A stretch of 64,000 bases of DNA from Cerasibacillus terrae (GCF_008039555.1 NZ_VDUW01000012.1:1-64000); one strand, 5' to 3'. Shown: positions 33,795-43,943, numbered from the stretch's first letter. Program-made: numbers and translations. The notes: generated from the sequence alone by a model not told the origin.

Positions 33795-34801
33795 TAGATA
33801 AGCTCCTTTACATTGTTATTCAACGTCACTGCTTTTCCAGTTTCAATTGATTCTAAAACTGCCATTGAAATTTCCATCGCTTTATACGCATCTGCAGCAG
33901 AAATTACGGGATCATCATTTGTTTTTATACAATGGACAAAATGCTCTAATTCTCTATAATATGAGCTTTCTTCTAAAGGACTTTCTGGCACAGCCGCTCC
34001 TCCACCTGAATTACTTTGATTCTGACCTGTTAGCACGGAGACAACCTTCGAACTATCATAATCAATAATCCCTTCCGTTCCTGCTATTTCAAACTTTGTT
34101 GTGAACTTTTGGTGTGCCCACGAACCTTCAACATGGGCAATAACCCCACTTTTATAGCGTAAAGTAACTAATGCATATTCCAATCTTTCATAAACCCTTC
34201 CTCTGCTGCTCTTAGCATATACCCGTTCCACTTCTCCAAAGCACCATCTTAAAAAATCAAAATCATGAATAAGTAGATCAAGAACCAATCCTCCACTGCT
34301 GTCATAAGCAGTGTACCAATCATTAGAAGCAACTGGGAATTTCCCGCCTCTTGATGTACGTACAACGGCCGGTTTTCCTACTACACCTTTTTCTACTGCA
34401 AGCTTTGCTTTGATATATTCGGGGGAAAACCTTACTACATGCCCAACAAATAACTTAACGTCTCTTTCACTGCAATACATTATCATTTCTTTTGCATCGG
34501 TTAAGGTTCTAGCTAAAGGTTTTTCACAAATAATATGTTTTTTATCATCTGCTGCTTTCAGAAGGAACTCTTTATGTACTGGGGTAGGTACGCAAATAGA
34601 TACTGCATCAATAACAAGAGATTGCTGCACTGCTTCTTCATATGTACGGAAAGCTTTTGTGTCTAATTGGTCTGCCAGTTTAGCAGCTTTATTCAAGTCA
34701 GTGTCTACAATTCCTACTAACGATACACATTTCATTTTTGCAAAAGAACCTGCATGCATTCTTCCCATTGTTCCTGCACCAATTACTAATATGTTTAACA
34801 T
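33794..34801 (-). CDS. Gfo/Idh/MocA family oxidoreductase
   Basis: The start at ATG 34801 (MLNILVIGAGTMGRMHAGSF), after GAGGAG, gives 335 residues; the seven extra codons upstream are not needed. Rossmann GAGTMGRMHAGSF, CEKPLARTL and GGLVLDLLIHDFDFLRWCFG define the family. It overlaps the next Gfo/Idh gene by one base pair set (TAATG). It probably oxidises the imported sugar or its derivative. Immediately upstream are remnants of an IS4 element and of a solute-binding protein gene. Confidence 0.87.
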   Translation of the reverse strand: MLNILVIGAGTMGRMHAGSFAKMKCVSLVGIVDTDLNKAAKLADQLDTKAFRTYEEAVQQSLVIDAVSICVPTPVHKEFLLKAADDKKHIICEKPLARTLTDAKEMIMYCSERDVKLFVGHVVRFSPEYIKAKLAVEKGVVGKPAVVRTSRGGKFPVASNDWYTAYDSSGGLVLDLLIHDFDFLRWCFGEVERVYAKSSRGRVYERLEYALVTLRYKSGVIAHVEGSWAHQKFTTKFEIAGTEGIIDYDSSKVVSVLTGQNQSNSGGGAAVPESPLEESSYYRELEHFVHCIKTNDDPVISAADAYKAMEISMAVLESIETGKAVTLNNNVKELI

Positions 34802-34889
34802 AGTCAATTCTCCTCTGTGCATTATGTATTTATAATAAAGCTGTCAGAACGGATGGAATGATCCGTTCTCCTTGACTTTCAAAGACTAT

Positions 34890-35198
34890 TCATTTACTCT
34901 TGTTCTTGCGTTCAAATGCTGATTCCTGGATACTCATATAATCTTCTAAATTCATTTCATTGATTTTCTCTACATAGGTATCCCATTCAGTGAAAGGTAT
35001 CTGTCTAGTAATAAATTGGTCAGCCATTTCATCAATCCAATAATGCTCAAGATTTTCTACAGCTTCCTGTGACATATCTGTATTTTCAAACCCGTTAAAA
35101 CACTCTGATGTAACGAATGACGGGTAAAATCCTCCTGGATATGTGAAGTATACAGATAATTCTCCCTCAACATCAGTAAGGAATAGTTCCTTTGCTTC
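34890..35198 (-). pseudogene. C-terminal remnant of an extracellular solute-binding protein
   Basis: The last 100 codons read YFTYPGGFYPSFVTSECFNG, then FTEWDTYVEKINEMNLEDYM and SIQESAFERK. This parallels the C-terminus of the intact binding protein at 37808 (PFSEWDSFVDQVNQMGLEEY). The fragment is fused in frame to an IS4 transposase piece, giving an accidental 138-codon ORF that starts at 35306. It shows that a second, related importer was once present and was destroyed by an insertion. Confidence 0.75.
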
Positions 35199-35470
35199 TT
35201 CTTGTATAAACGCATTTTTTCGTAGTCTTGAAAGAAAAAAGTAACCATCATCCGTCATGTGATAAAAGCGCTCATAATCCAAATAAACACGGTCAAATAC
35301 ATACATTCTTTGTCAACGTCTAATATTTCAAGCTGGTTACGGTCATGTTCTTTCATATTCGTGATAACGGATTTTTCAAGATAAGATAATCCTTTTTCCA
35401 TAACTACGAGTTTTAGATGCACATTCCAACCTGCTTTTTTTCGAAATTCATCCCATCAATGATTGATTAA
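35199..35470 (-). pseudogene. IS4-family transposase fragment
   Basis: On the minus strand KAGWNVHLKLVVMEKG and ITNMKEHDRNQLEILDVDKE are followed, after a frameshift at about 35306, by MYVFDRVYLDYERF and DDGYFFLSRLRKNA. The latter is the YxxDRGY-type block of IS4/IS231 transposases (here DRV instead of DRG). Both ends are lost. It joins the solute-binding-protein remnant. Confidence 0.75.
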
Positions 35471-35546
35471 ATTCAAGGGCAGTGTAGTTGAGTCGAGACT
35501 ATTTTCATAGCATTCGTTCTTTAGAGTCTATTTACACTGGATATTT

Positions 35547-36269
35547 TTATTTGCTTTTAAAATTCTCTAGTGGTTGGCTCTTTCCAAACATCGGAGTTAA
35601 TGTGCCGGGACTTTTTGCCCACTTCACAGCATTTTTTATCACCTGTTGAATTTCCTTGTTATTATAAGTAGGATAGGTTTCGTGCCCTGGACGAAAATAA
35701 AATATTCTTCCTTTTCCTCGTTTGAAAGTAGCTCCACTCCGGAACACTTCCCCGCCTTCAAACCAGCTAATGAAAATTAATTCGTCTGGCTTAGGGATGT
35801 CAAAGTATTCACCGTACATCTCTTCTTTGTTTAATTCTATATATTCCTTCTCGAGACCTTCTGTAATCGGATGGGAAGGATCTACCACCCATAACCTTTC
35901 CTTTTCATCTGCTTTTCTCCACTTTAAATCACATGTTGTTCCCATTAATTTTATAAATGGTTTGGAAAAATGAGCAGAATGCAGTACAATAAGGCCCATG
36001 CCATCTAATACATGTTCTTTTACTTTTTCTGCAATATGATCCTTTACCTCATCATGCGCTTTATGTCCCCACCATATAAGGACATCCGTTTCTTTTAATA
36101 CTTTATCTGTCAATCCATGATCTTCTTCATCTAGTGTAGCTATTGTAAGTTGATGACCTTCTTCCTTAAGAAAATCAGCAATAGTCGTATGTATTCCATT
36201 TGGATAGATGGCAGAAACCTCTGGATTTACTTTTTCATGTCTATTTTCATTCCAAACTATAACTTTCAA
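35547..36269 (-). CDS. ThuA-domain protein (trehalose-utilisation family)
   Basis: This 240-residue flavodoxin-like protein starts at a TTG ([20 protein letters not shown]) after AAAGGGAG. Family marks are [25 protein letters not shown] and [14 protein letters not shown]. ThuA proteins act on 3-keto sugars or disaccharides together with Gfo/Idh dehydrogenases (ThuB), so its place with three such enzymes supports an oxidative keto-sugar pathway. It lies within the co-directional sugar locus, 52 bp after the phosphodiesterase gene. Confidence 0.87.
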   Translation of the reverse strand: MKVIVWNENRHEKVNPEVSAIYPNGIHTTIADFLKEEGHQLTIATLDEEDHGLTDKVLKETDVLIWWGHKAHDEVKDHIAEKVKEHVLDGMGLIVLHSAHFSKPFIKLMGTTCDLKWRKADEKERLWVVDPSHPITEGLEKEYIELNKEEMYGEYFDIPKPDELIFISWFEGGEVFRSGATFKRGKGRIFYFRPGHETYPTYNNKEIQQVIKNAVKWAKSPGTLTPMFGKSQPLENFKSK

Positions 36270-36321
36270 TATTCAAAACTCCCTTTATTCATACTATATG
36301 TCTATTCACTTCATTTTTAAT

Positions 36322-37059
36322 CTAGTTTTTCACTCGAAGTGTTTCTTTTATTCGTAAAGCTTTTTCTGGGTAATCCGATATTATAGCAGAGCAACCTCGA
36401 TCTATTAATTCTTTCATTCTTTCTTCATTATTTACTGTATATATCCTAACTGGAAAACCGTTCTGCTGTGCAATGTTTATCGTTTCTAAATCAGTCTTAG
36501 GGTCATGCGGATGTAATCCTCTCGCACCTAGTTTCTTAGCATAATTCCATGGTTCAAATAACTGCTGTGCATATAAAATGGCAGATTCTATCTTTGGGTT
36601 CAACTCGTTCACTCGCTTAAGTGCATAGTGATTAAATGAAGAAATAATTATTCTATCTTCTAAACCACTTTCTTCTATTTCATTAATTATCCTTTTTTCA
36701 AAATCAGGATATTGTATAGTTACATTTTTTAGTTCAATATTCAATGTAATCGAATTTCCTTGCATCCAATCTAATAGCTCTTTCAGAGTGGGAATTTTCT
36801 CACCTTTATTTTCCACAGAAAACCATGATCCTGCATCTAATTTCTTTATTTCTGCTAAAGTATATTCTCTTACTAAACCTGTACTATTTGTTGTGCGGTC
36901 AACAGTCTTGTCATGTATAATTACTATTTCATCATCCCTAGTTAAATGAACATCAATTTCTATCCCATCAGAACCAACTTTTTCCGCCTCTTTAAACGCA
37001 GCAAAAGTATTTTCAGGAAAAGTTCCTGAACTTCCTCTATGTGCAAATATCTCTGTCAT
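36322..37059 (-). CDS. Glycerophosphodiester phosphodiesterase
   Basis: This encodes 245 residues from ATG 37059 (MTEIFAHRGSSGTFPENT), ten bases after AAGGAG. GDPD motifs HRG, PENTFAAF, EIDVHLTRDDEIVIIHD and the final IYTVNNEERMKELIDRG are all present. The enzyme hydrolyses glycerophosphodiesters to glycerol 3-phosphate and an alcohol. There is no signal peptide, so it acts in the cytoplasm. It is co-directional with the sugar importer genes, which may mean the imported solute includes a glycerophospho-linked sugar, or only that the gene is passively included. Confidence 0.87.
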   Translation of the reverse strand: MTEIFAHRGSSGTFPENTFAAFKEAEKVGSDGIEIDVHLTRDDEIVIIHDKTVDRTTNSTGLVREYTLAEIKKLDAGSWFSVENKGEKIPTLKELLDWMQGNSITLNIELKNVTIQYPDFEKRIINEIEESGLEDRIIISSFNHYALKRVNELNPKIESAILYAQQLFEPWNYAKKLGARGLHPHDPKTDLETINIAQQNGFPVRIYTVNNEERMKELIDRGCSAIISDYPEKALRIKETLRVKN

Positions 37060-37086
37060 TTTCAAAATCTCCTTATATAATACCTA

Positions 37087-37731
37087 TTAATTTTGTCCAA
37101 CCTTTTCTACGGTAATCTCTTCTTTTGGGAATGCTAAACAAGAAACCCACATCAGAACACCGAAAAGTATACTACTGCCAAACATGAAGAAAAGTATTGG
37201 AATATGACTATATATCAAATACACTACAATAAAACTTAGAAGTACTTTTGCAGTATGGAATGGGTGTCCAATAATAAGAATCAAGGAATATTTAAGGTAG
37301 TCTTTCATTTTAAAATCGTAGTGTACAAATATCGGAAAAATGATTAGAAGGACGATAAAAAATAAAAATATCAATACTAAAAATACTGCACTGATTAACG
37401 AAAATATCGGATGACTTATGGCTGTCTGGAAAAACCTCAAATCAAAGTAAAGAAATAGCCCTATTAATAAGAGCATATACCCGAGTATGTTCGCTGTTTT
37501 AAGATTTTCTTTAAAATAACCCCAATATGTCTTTCCAATATAAAAGTCTTTATCTTCATCCAAAAACCATTTACGAAACACAGCAAAGCTCGCTGCAGTT
37601 GCAGGAAAAAAACCAAATAAACCTAATCCTATAATCGTACACATCATCCATAGAAAATTTATATATGCCAACCTTGCAACCCATTCTCCGATGCGATAAA
37701 CACCTATGAATAATCCTTCCATCCTAGTCAT
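37087..37731 (-). CDS. YesL-family (DUF624) membrane protein
   Basis: This 214-residue protein has about five membrane helices and the DUF624 start GVYRIGEWVARLAYINFLWM, plus FPATAASFAVFRKWF. YesL-type proteins are regularly encoded in operons for oligosaccharide ABC importers (for example yesLMNOPQ in B. subtilis), with unknown function. Here it lies just after the solute-binding protein gene. The start may be the ATG at 37731 or the one at 37722; both follow GGAAAGG. Confidence 0.82.
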   Translation of the reverse strand: MTRMEGLFIGVYRIGEWVARLAYINFLWMMCTIIGLGLFGFFPATAASFAVFRKWFLDEDKDFYIGKTYWGYFKENLKTANILGYMLLLIGLFLYFDLRFFQTAISHPIFSLISAVFLVLIFLFFIVLLIIFPIFVHYDFKMKDYLKYSLILIIGHPFHTAKVLLSFIVVYLIYSHIPILFFMFGSSILFGVLMWVSCLAFPKEEITVEKVGQN

Positions 37732-37807
37732 GCCTTTCCATTCAAAATTTTAAAAACTGAAAGGGTGAAATGTATTAACCACTCACCCTTTCACTTTCTA
37801 TTAATAA

Positions 37808-39433
37808 TTAACTTTCTTGATAACGTTCATATGCAGCTGCTTCAACTTCCAAATACTCTTCTAATCCCATTTGGTTTACTTGATCTACGAAGCTATCCCA
37901 TTCACTAAACGGCTTGTCTCCACTAATGAACAATGCTTCTTGTTCATTAACAAATGTCTCAATGTCAGAACCAATTGATTGTTTGAAACTTAACTCTTCT
38001 TCCGTATAAGTAAATCTATTCCATATTTCTTCCGGTACATTCGGTTCTACTTTTTCACCTGTTTCTACTGCGCTCGGTAGTGATTCTGAACCTTTAAAGT
38101 ATTTATGTTGTACATAACCTGGATAGCTTCCACCCATCCATGTAACATAAGGTGTTAATGCTTCATCCATTGTTAAACCATCTGGGTTGTTTGTGATTTC
38201 CTCTTTGAATACCAATTCGCCATCTTCTGCAACATCATATGTTTCGCCTTCTATTCCCATGAATTGGAATGTTGATCCTTCTTCACCAAAGAAGTAATCA
38301 ATCCATCTAATAGTTGCTTCTGGGTGCTCATTAGCATCTGTTATAGCAAATGCTCCAACGTGAGCTAAAGGAGCTTTAACTTGACTGTATAAATTATCAC
38401 CATGTGGTCCCTCTAATGCTCCAAGTCCTATGAAGTTATCCTGGTTCATAACAGTTATCGGGTTGGGAGAAATATTAGCACCAAGAATTCCTTGTGCTCC
38501 TTTAGCATTTAAATCTGCATCGTCCATTGTGTAAATATCAGAATCAATTAGTCCTTCTACATAAAGTTTATTTATATATTCTAACATTTCCTTATACATT
38601 GGATCTGTCTGTAAGAATCTCAAGTCATTTGTTTCTGGGTCAATATCAATATAAGGATGGTTAACACCTCTTGTACCAAGCCCCCATGCACCTTTTACCA
38701 TATCACGTATTGCACCCGTGCTTGTTGCACTTAGAGGAATTTCGTCATTTTCGCCGTTCCCATTTAAATCTGTTTCCTTCACTGCTGTAAGAAATTCATA
38801 TAATTCATCTGTCGTTGTTGGTTCTTCTATTCCAAGTTCATTCAACCAATCTTCATTGATCCATAATGGTTTACCGATTAACATCGGTAAAAAGCTGGGG
38901 TCATAATAAGAAGGTATAGAATAAATATTCCCGTCCGGCATTGTCAGACCTTTTCTCGCATCAGGATGTTTGTCAAAGAAGGCCTGAATATTCGGTGCGT
39001 ATTCTTCAATTAAATCATTTAATGGGATAAATACGCCTTGTTGTCCATAAGAGAATAAATCTGCTGTAGGAATACGAGCAGAATAGAATACATCTGGATA
39101 GTCTCCACCAGCTAAGGATAAATTACGTCTTTCAGTTAATGAAGCAAACGGAACTTCTTCGAATGTAACATTTACATTTGTTTCTTCGGCATACGTTTCA
39201 AAAACTAAAGTTTCCTCATAATTGTCAAGATTTGGCTCATATTTACCAGTGAAAAACTCAAGTTCAATTGGTTCCTCCACAATCGGGAAACCTGTGTCAT
39301 TTACATTTTCTGATGAATCTGTAGTTTCTACATCAGCACTTGCCGTTTCATCACCTTCATTCCCATCATTTTGACAAGCAGCTAGAAATGATATCATAAG
39401 TGAGAATAAAATGAACAATAACTTTTTCTTCAT
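37808..39433 (-). CDS. Sugar ABC transporter solute-binding lipoprotein (LplA/YtcQ type)
   Basis: This 541-residue lipoprotein has signal MKKKLLFILFSLMISFLAAC with a lipobox LAAC, an acidic spacer, and the large family-1 oligosaccharide-binding fold (FPIVEEPIELEFFTGKYEP, GGDYPDVFYSARIPT). The size matches LplA/YtcQ-type receptors for oligosaccharides or aminoglycans. It delivers substrate to the two permeases encoded directly upstream. An ATPase is not in this operon; msmX at 45779 can supply it, as shared MsmX does in B. subtilis. A truncated paralogue lies at 34890. Confidence 0.9.
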   Translation of the reverse strand: MKKKLLFILFSLMISFLAACQNDGNEGDETASADVETTDSSENVNDTGFPIVEEPIELEFFTGKYEPNLDNYEETLVFETYAEETNVNVTFEEVPFASLTERRNLSLAGGDYPDVFYSARIPTADLFSYGQQGVFIPLNDLIEEYAPNIQAFFDKHPDARKGLTMPDGNIYSIPSYYDPSFLPMLIGKPLWINEDWLNELGIEEPTTTDELYEFLTAVKETDLNGNGENDEIPLSATSTGAIRDMVKGAWGLGTRGVNHPYIDIDPETNDLRFLQTDPMYKEMLEYINKLYVEGLIDSDIYTMDDADLNAKGAQGILGANISPNPITVMNQDNFIGLGALEGPHGDNLYSQVKAPLAHVGAFAITDANEHPEATIRWIDYFFGEEGSTFQFMGIEGETYDVAEDGELVFKEEITNNPDGLTMDEALTPYVTWMGGSYPGYVQHKYFKGSESLPSAVETGEKVEPNVPEEIWNRFTYTEEELSFKQSIGSDIETFVNEQEALFISGDKPFSEWDSFVDQVNQMGLEEYLEVEAAAYERYQES

Positions 39434-39455
39434 CTTTTCATTTCCTCCTTTTAAT

Positions 39456-40340
39456 TTAACCCTTTAATGATCCAATCATTACCCCTTTAATAAAATACTT
39501 TTGCAGAAAAGGATAAATAATAAGCATTGGCAAACTAGCAATAACAACTACCGCGTACTTAAGTCCTTCTATTCTTAAAAGATGTTTAGCCACCCCCTCA
39601 GTACCTGACGTGGTCATAGCCGACATATCATCCTGGATAAGCATTTCTCTTAAAAAAAGTTGGAGTGGATACCTATCTGAATCTCGAAGATAAATTAATC
39701 CGTCAAAATATGCATTCCAATGTCCAACACCATAAAACAATGCCATAACAGCAATTATCGGAACAGATAATGGTAATACGATACGGATTAGAAAATTCAG
39801 ATTGGTTGATCCGTCAATAGACGCAGCCTCTCTAATTTCCTCAGGTATATTTTGGAAAAATGTTCGCATGATAATTACGTTATAAACTGATACTGCTCCA
39901 GGAATAACCATTGCCCAAATTGTATCCACCATTCCTAAGTCTCTTACTAGTAAATAAGTTGGAATCATCCCACCACTAAAGAACATCGTGACCATAATGA
40001 AAGCAGTAATTGGACCGCGTCCATAAAAATCACTTCTAGATAATGGGTAAGCAATCATAATAGACATTATTAAATTAATTGCTGTACCTAGAAAAGTATA
40101 AAATATCGTATTTCGATATCCAATCCATATATCCCTATTTTGAAATGCTAATGAATAGGATTCTAAAGTGAAATCTGTTGGAAATAACCACAGTTCTCCT
40201 TGAAGCATTTTTTCTGGATTGCTAAATGAAGCACTTAGTACATATATCAATGGGTAAAGCATTAAGCAGATAACTAAAGTTAACAAAGCATAATTAAAAA
40301 CAGTGAAAAGTTTGTCACCTGTGTTTAATTGTTTAAACAT
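39456..40340 (-). CDS. Carbohydrate ABC transporter permease (LplC/YtcP type)
   Basis: The start at ATG 40340 (MFKQLNTGDKLFTVF), after GGAGGTGC, gives 294 residues. It has six membrane helices, with the EAA loop EEIREAASIDGSTNLNFLIRIVLPLSVP that contacts the ATPase. C-terminal KYFIKGVMIGSLKG is typical of LplC/YtcP permeases. It forms the channel with the partner permease encoded 25 bp upstream. Confidence 0.92.
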   Translation of the reverse strand: MFKQLNTGDKLFTVFNYALLTLVICLMLYPLIYVLSASFSNPEKMLQGELWLFPTDFTLESYSLAFQNRDIWIGYRNTIFYTFLGTAINLIMSIMIAYPLSRSDFYGRGPITAFIMVTMFFSGGMIPTYLLVRDLGMVDTIWAMVIPGAVSVYNVIIMRTFFQNIPEEIREAASIDGSTNLNFLIRIVLPLSVPIIAVMALFYGVGHWNAYFDGLIYLRDSDRYPLQLFLREMLIQDDMSAMTTSGTEGVAKHLLRIEGLKYAVVVIASLPMLIIYPFLQKYFIKGVMIGSLKG

Positions 40341-40364
40341 GGATAGCACCTCCGATTGATAGCT

Positions 40365-41351
40365 TTACCACAGGCTCACTTTGTTTATCTTTCTTGCCAT
40401 ATAGTTTACTATAATTAAAACGATGAAGTTGATAACTGATTCAAATAACCCAATTGCAGTCGAATAGCTATATTGAGAGCCAATTATACCTGTACGATAA
40501 ACATGTGTTGCGATAACATCTGATGCCTCCATGTTCAGACTGTTTTGCATTAGGAATACTTTTTCAAACCCAACACCAAGAATACTTCCACATTGTAATA
40601 TCAACATAATAATGATTGTTGATTTGATTGCAGGCAGGTTTATATGCCAAATGACTTGAAGCTTAGAGGCTCCATCAATTTTTGCAGCTTCTTGTAGCTG
40701 TGGATCAATGCCTCCAAGTGCTGCTAAATAGATTATTGAGCTCCATCCCATCGTTTGCCAGACACCAGAAAGGACATAGATTGTCTTAAACCATGCTGGT
40801 TCTGTCATAAAGGAGACTGGCTCTCCTCCAAGTGCAACAATAATATTATTTAAAATACCAGTCTGTGGAGATAAGAACATAAACAATAATGCTACGACTA
40901 CTACAATTGAAAGAAAATGTGGTGCATATGTAACCGTTTGGACTATTCTTTTGAAACGTTTATTCTTCACCTCATTAATCATCAAAGCCAAGATGATTGG
41001 GATGGGAAAACCAACCGCCAGCTCGTATAATCCAATAACAAGTGTATTTTCTATTAGTCTTCCAAAATAAAAGCTATTAAAAAATCTTTTGAAATGTTCG
41101 AATCCAACCCAGGGACTTCCAGTTATTCCCTCTACTGCAATAAAATCTTTAAATGCTATTTGCGCTCCATACATCGGGTAATATTTAAAAACTATAAAAT
41201 AGATGATTACTGGAAAAATTAGTAAATATAAATCCCAATTTTTTTTGATGGTTTTCAGGTTTGAGTTTTTTCTGTTTCTCTTTTGCTTTAATTTTTTAAG
41301 TTGTTTACTTTCGAGAATTGGTGCTCCTTCTATTGTGGATCGATTTTCCAA
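40365..41351 (-). CDS. Carbohydrate ABC transporter permease (LplB/YteP type)
   Basis: This encodes 328 residues from a TTG at 41351, after GGGAGGTGA. A basic N-terminus (KQLKKLKQKRNRKNSN) precedes six membrane helices. The family marker YYPMYGAQIAFKDF and EAA loop PQLQEAAKIDGASKLQVIWHINLP are intact. It forms a heterodimer with the LplC-type permease. It is the second gene of the importer operon after the GH4 glycosidase. Confidence 0.92.
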   Translation of the reverse strand: MENRSTIEGAPILESKQLKKLKQKRNRKNSNLKTIKKNWDLYLLIFPVIIYFIVFKYYPMYGAQIAFKDFIAVEGITGSPWVGFEHFKRFFNSFYFGRLIENTLVIGLYELAVGFPIPIILALMINEVKNKRFKRIVQTVTYAPHFLSIVVVVALLFMFLSPQTGILNNIIVALGGEPVSFMTEPAWFKTIYVLSGVWQTMGWSSIIYLAALGGIDPQLQEAAKIDGASKLQVIWHINLPAIKSTIIIMLILQCGSILGVGFEKVFLMQNSLNMEASDVIATHVYRTGIIGSQYSYSTAIGLFESVINFIVLIIVNYMARKINKVSLW

Positions 41352-41502
41352 AACTTCACCTCCCTATGATACCCACAGCCCACAATTAAGAGTATAGTAG
41401 ACAAACATTAATGTTCTGTTATGTATTTATTAAGATAGCGTAAAATTAATACTGAATATTGGGCATTTTCAGTTTAGGGGCTTAATTTAAAATAATAAAT
41501 TT

Positions 41503-42804
41503 TTAAACATAATCTGGTAGAAATGAGCCATGAGATTCAATTAAATCGTCACACAAAGAAACAATATCATCCATAGACAATTCAGATGAGGTATGCGGAT
41601 CTAACAAAGCTGCTTGATAAATATGTTCTTTCTTCCTTGACATCGCAGCCTCAATTGTTAGTAACTGTGTGTTGATATTTGTTCTATTTAATGCCGCTAA
41701 TTGTTCGGGTAAATCTCCAACATACGTAGGTGTAACACCACTTCCATCTACTAAACAGGGTACTTCTATACATGACTTCTCAGGAAGATTACTGATAATT
41801 CCTCCGGTATTTAATACATTACCGCCAATTTTAAATACTTTATTTGTTTCCATCGCTTCGATAATATACGAACCGTATTCATGTGTTCTTTTATGTGTAA
41901 GTTCTTTATTTTCCACTAAATCTTGACGCATTGAATTCCAGTTTTCAATTTGCTTAACTGACCTTCTTAAATATTCATCTATGGGAATGTTGTATTTATC
42001 TATTAATTCAGGATATTTTTTCTTAATAAAATATGGATGATACTCTGCATTATGCTCTGAAGATTCTGTAACGTAGTAACCAAACTGTTCCATTAGTTCG
42101 AAGCGAACCATGTCACGATGCTTCTTTTTTTGTTTTTCGCGAGCTCTTCTTTTAATCTCTGGGTATAAATCTTTTCCATTTCTCTCAATTTCAAGTAGCC
42201 AAGCCATGTGGTTTATCCCCGCAATTTTTGTATTTACGTTGTTTGTCGGTAGATCAAGAGAAGTTAAAAGTCTGTCGGCACAAACTTGCACACTATGACA
42301 TAATCCCACTGTTTTTATTCCGGTATAATGAAGCATCGTTCCAGTTAATACAGCCATAGGGTTTGTATAGTTGAGCAGCCATGCATCTGGACAAACTTCT
42401 TCCATTTCTTTTGCAAAATCCATCATAACAGGGATTGTTCTCAAGCTACGAAAAACCCCACCAATTCCAACTGTGTCACCGATTGTCTGCTGTAACCCAT
42501 ATTTCTTAGGAACAGCAAAATCTATAACCGTACTTGGTTCATACCCCCCTACTTGAATGGCGTTAATAACATACTTTGCATTTGTTAACGCATCTTTTCT
42601 ATTTGAGTAAGCAACAATGTTTACAGTTGAACCTAAATTTTCCCTTAGGTTATTCAGCATTGTTTCAGAATCCCGTAATTTTTCTGGGTCAATATCATAC
42701 AAGGAAAACTCAAACCCCTGCAAAGCATCGACTTTTAGGCAATCACCAAGAATATTTTTTGCAAATACTGTGCTTCCTGCACCTAAGAAGGTAATTTTTC
42801 CCAT
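41503..42804 (-). CDS. Glycoside hydrolase family 4 (alpha-galactosidase/galacturonidase-like, LplD type)
   Basis: This 433-residue GH4 enzyme has the NAD-binding start ITFLGAGSTVFAKNILGDCL, the NYTNPMAVLTG motif, metal-ligand region GLCHSVQ (Cys and His) and INHMAWLLE. GH4 enzymes need NAD+ and Mn2+ and cleave glycosides by transient oxidation at C3 and elimination. The GLCHSVQ variant is typical of the LplD/MelA side of the family (alpha-galactoside or alpha-galacturonide). It is the first gene of the importer operon, 166 bp before the AraC regulator that is transcribed divergently. Confidence 0.88.
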   Translation of the reverse strand: MGKITFLGAGSTVFAKNILGDCLKVDALQGFEFSLYDIDPEKLRDSETMLNNLRENLGSTVNIVAYSNRKDALTNAKYVINAIQVGGYEPSTVIDFAVPKKYGLQQTIGDTVGIGGVFRSLRTIPVMMDFAKEMEEVCPDAWLLNYTNPMAVLTGTMLHYTGIKTVGLCHSVQVCADRLLTSLDLPTNNVNTKIAGINHMAWLLEIERNGKDLYPEIKRRAREKQKKKHRDMVRFELMEQFGYYVTESSEHNAEYHPYFIKKKYPELIDKYNIPIDEYLRRSVKQIENWNSMRQDLVENKELTHKRTHEYGSYIIEAMETNKVFKIGGNVLNTGGIISNLPEKSCIEVPCLVDGSGVTPTYVGDLPEQLAALNRTNINTQLLTIEAAMSRKKEHIYQAALLDPHTSSELSMDDIVSLCDDLIESHGSFLPDYV

Positions 42805-42970
42805 ACTTCAGCCTCTTTTCTTTTTGTTCACAAAGCAAAAGTAGATATCTTTGCCACATATTGCTTTGATATTCCAATTCAATATTTAATAGATCTTTGT
42901 TACAATGTCAGTATATATAGTAATGCAGTTATAAACAATGGTAAATAACCATAGAAAGAAGGGTAAAATA

Positions 42971-43882
42971 TTGCCATCAGTAAATTCTCAACAAAATTAC
43001 AGTACATATGGTTTTCTGTTTAGGGGTGAGCACATCGATCGCATCGCTGGGATCCATACATTGGGTTGGGAAATTCGTAAAAACAGCTCCTATTACTTGG
43101 ACGGATTAACACGAAGTGAAGTTGGCAAAGTGATTTTTCAATACACTTTAAAAGGCAGAGGTGAGATCAAGTTAAATAATAAAATTTATCAGTTGAATCC
43201 TGGTAATGCCTTTTTTGTTAAAATACCCAGTAATCACCAATATTATTTACCAGAGGATAGTAAAGAATGGGAGTTTGTCCATATCACACTTTTTGGTGAA
43301 GAATCTCATCACATCTTTAATTCCATTACCGAAGAGTTCGGACATATACTAAATTTAGAACTAAATGCTAAACCAATCCAGCTAATATTCAAGCTATATG
43401 AAAAAGCTATTCGTAATGAGATAAGGAATAGTTATGAAGCATCTTCCTTCGCATATTCTTTTTTGATGGGGCTAAAAAGCTACTCAATAAATCAAAATTT
43501 CCCACATGATAAAGTTCCTATAACAATTATAAAAGCAGTTCAGTTTATACATAGCAATTATAGAAAACAGATTACTTTAAATGACATCGCTGAATCATCA
43601 AATCTTTCGAAATACTATTTATCACGGTTATTTAGTCAAACAATGAATATAACACCATTACAGTATTTAACACAATTTCGGATGAGTAAAGCTTTGGAGC
43701 TACTGAATGATGGCAATCTGACAGTTGAAGATATTGCTTCAAAAGTTGGTTATTCGAATGGAAATTATTTCACAAAAGTGTTTCGTTCTAAAGTAGGTAT
43801 TTCTCCTGGTAAATATCGCAACAAAGAAAACTTTGTACCGTTTGATAAAGTGCTTCAACATTTAACATTATTTGAAGAATAA
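42971..43882 (+). CDS. AraC-family transcriptional regulator of the sugar operon
   Basis: I choose a TTG at 42971 (MPSVNSQQNYSTYGF) after AGAAAGAAGGG; an in-frame ATG at 42938 has no ribosome site. The product has about 303 residues: N-terminal cupin-like sugar-sensing domain (RGEIKLNNKIYQLNPGNAFFVKIP) and C-terminal double helix-turn-helix (ITLNDIAESSNLSKYYLSRLF, VEDIASKVGYSNGNYFTKVF). It is divergent from the GH4/ABC operon and should activate it on binding a sugar. Its autoregulation and operator cannot be defined from the sequence. Confidence 0.88.
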   Translation: MPSVNSQQNYSTYGFLFRGEHIDRIAGIHTLGWEIRKNSSYYLDGLTRSEVGKVIFQYTLKGRGEIKLNNKIYQLNPGNAFFVKIPSNHQYYLPEDSKEWEFVHITLFGEESHHIFNSITEEFGHILNLELNAKPIQLIFKLYEKAIRNEIRNSYEASSFAYSFLMGLKSYSINQNFPHDKVPITIIKAVQFIHSNYRKQITLNDIAESSNLSKYYLSRLFSQTMNITPLQYLTQFRMSKALELLNDGNLTVEDIASKVGYSNGNYFTKVFRSKVGISPGKYRNKENFVPFDKVLQHLTLFEE

Positions 43883-43943
43883 AAACAGATCTGCGATTTT
43901 ACGATATAATATGAATAACTCACTAGCATTGCATTAATTAAGA

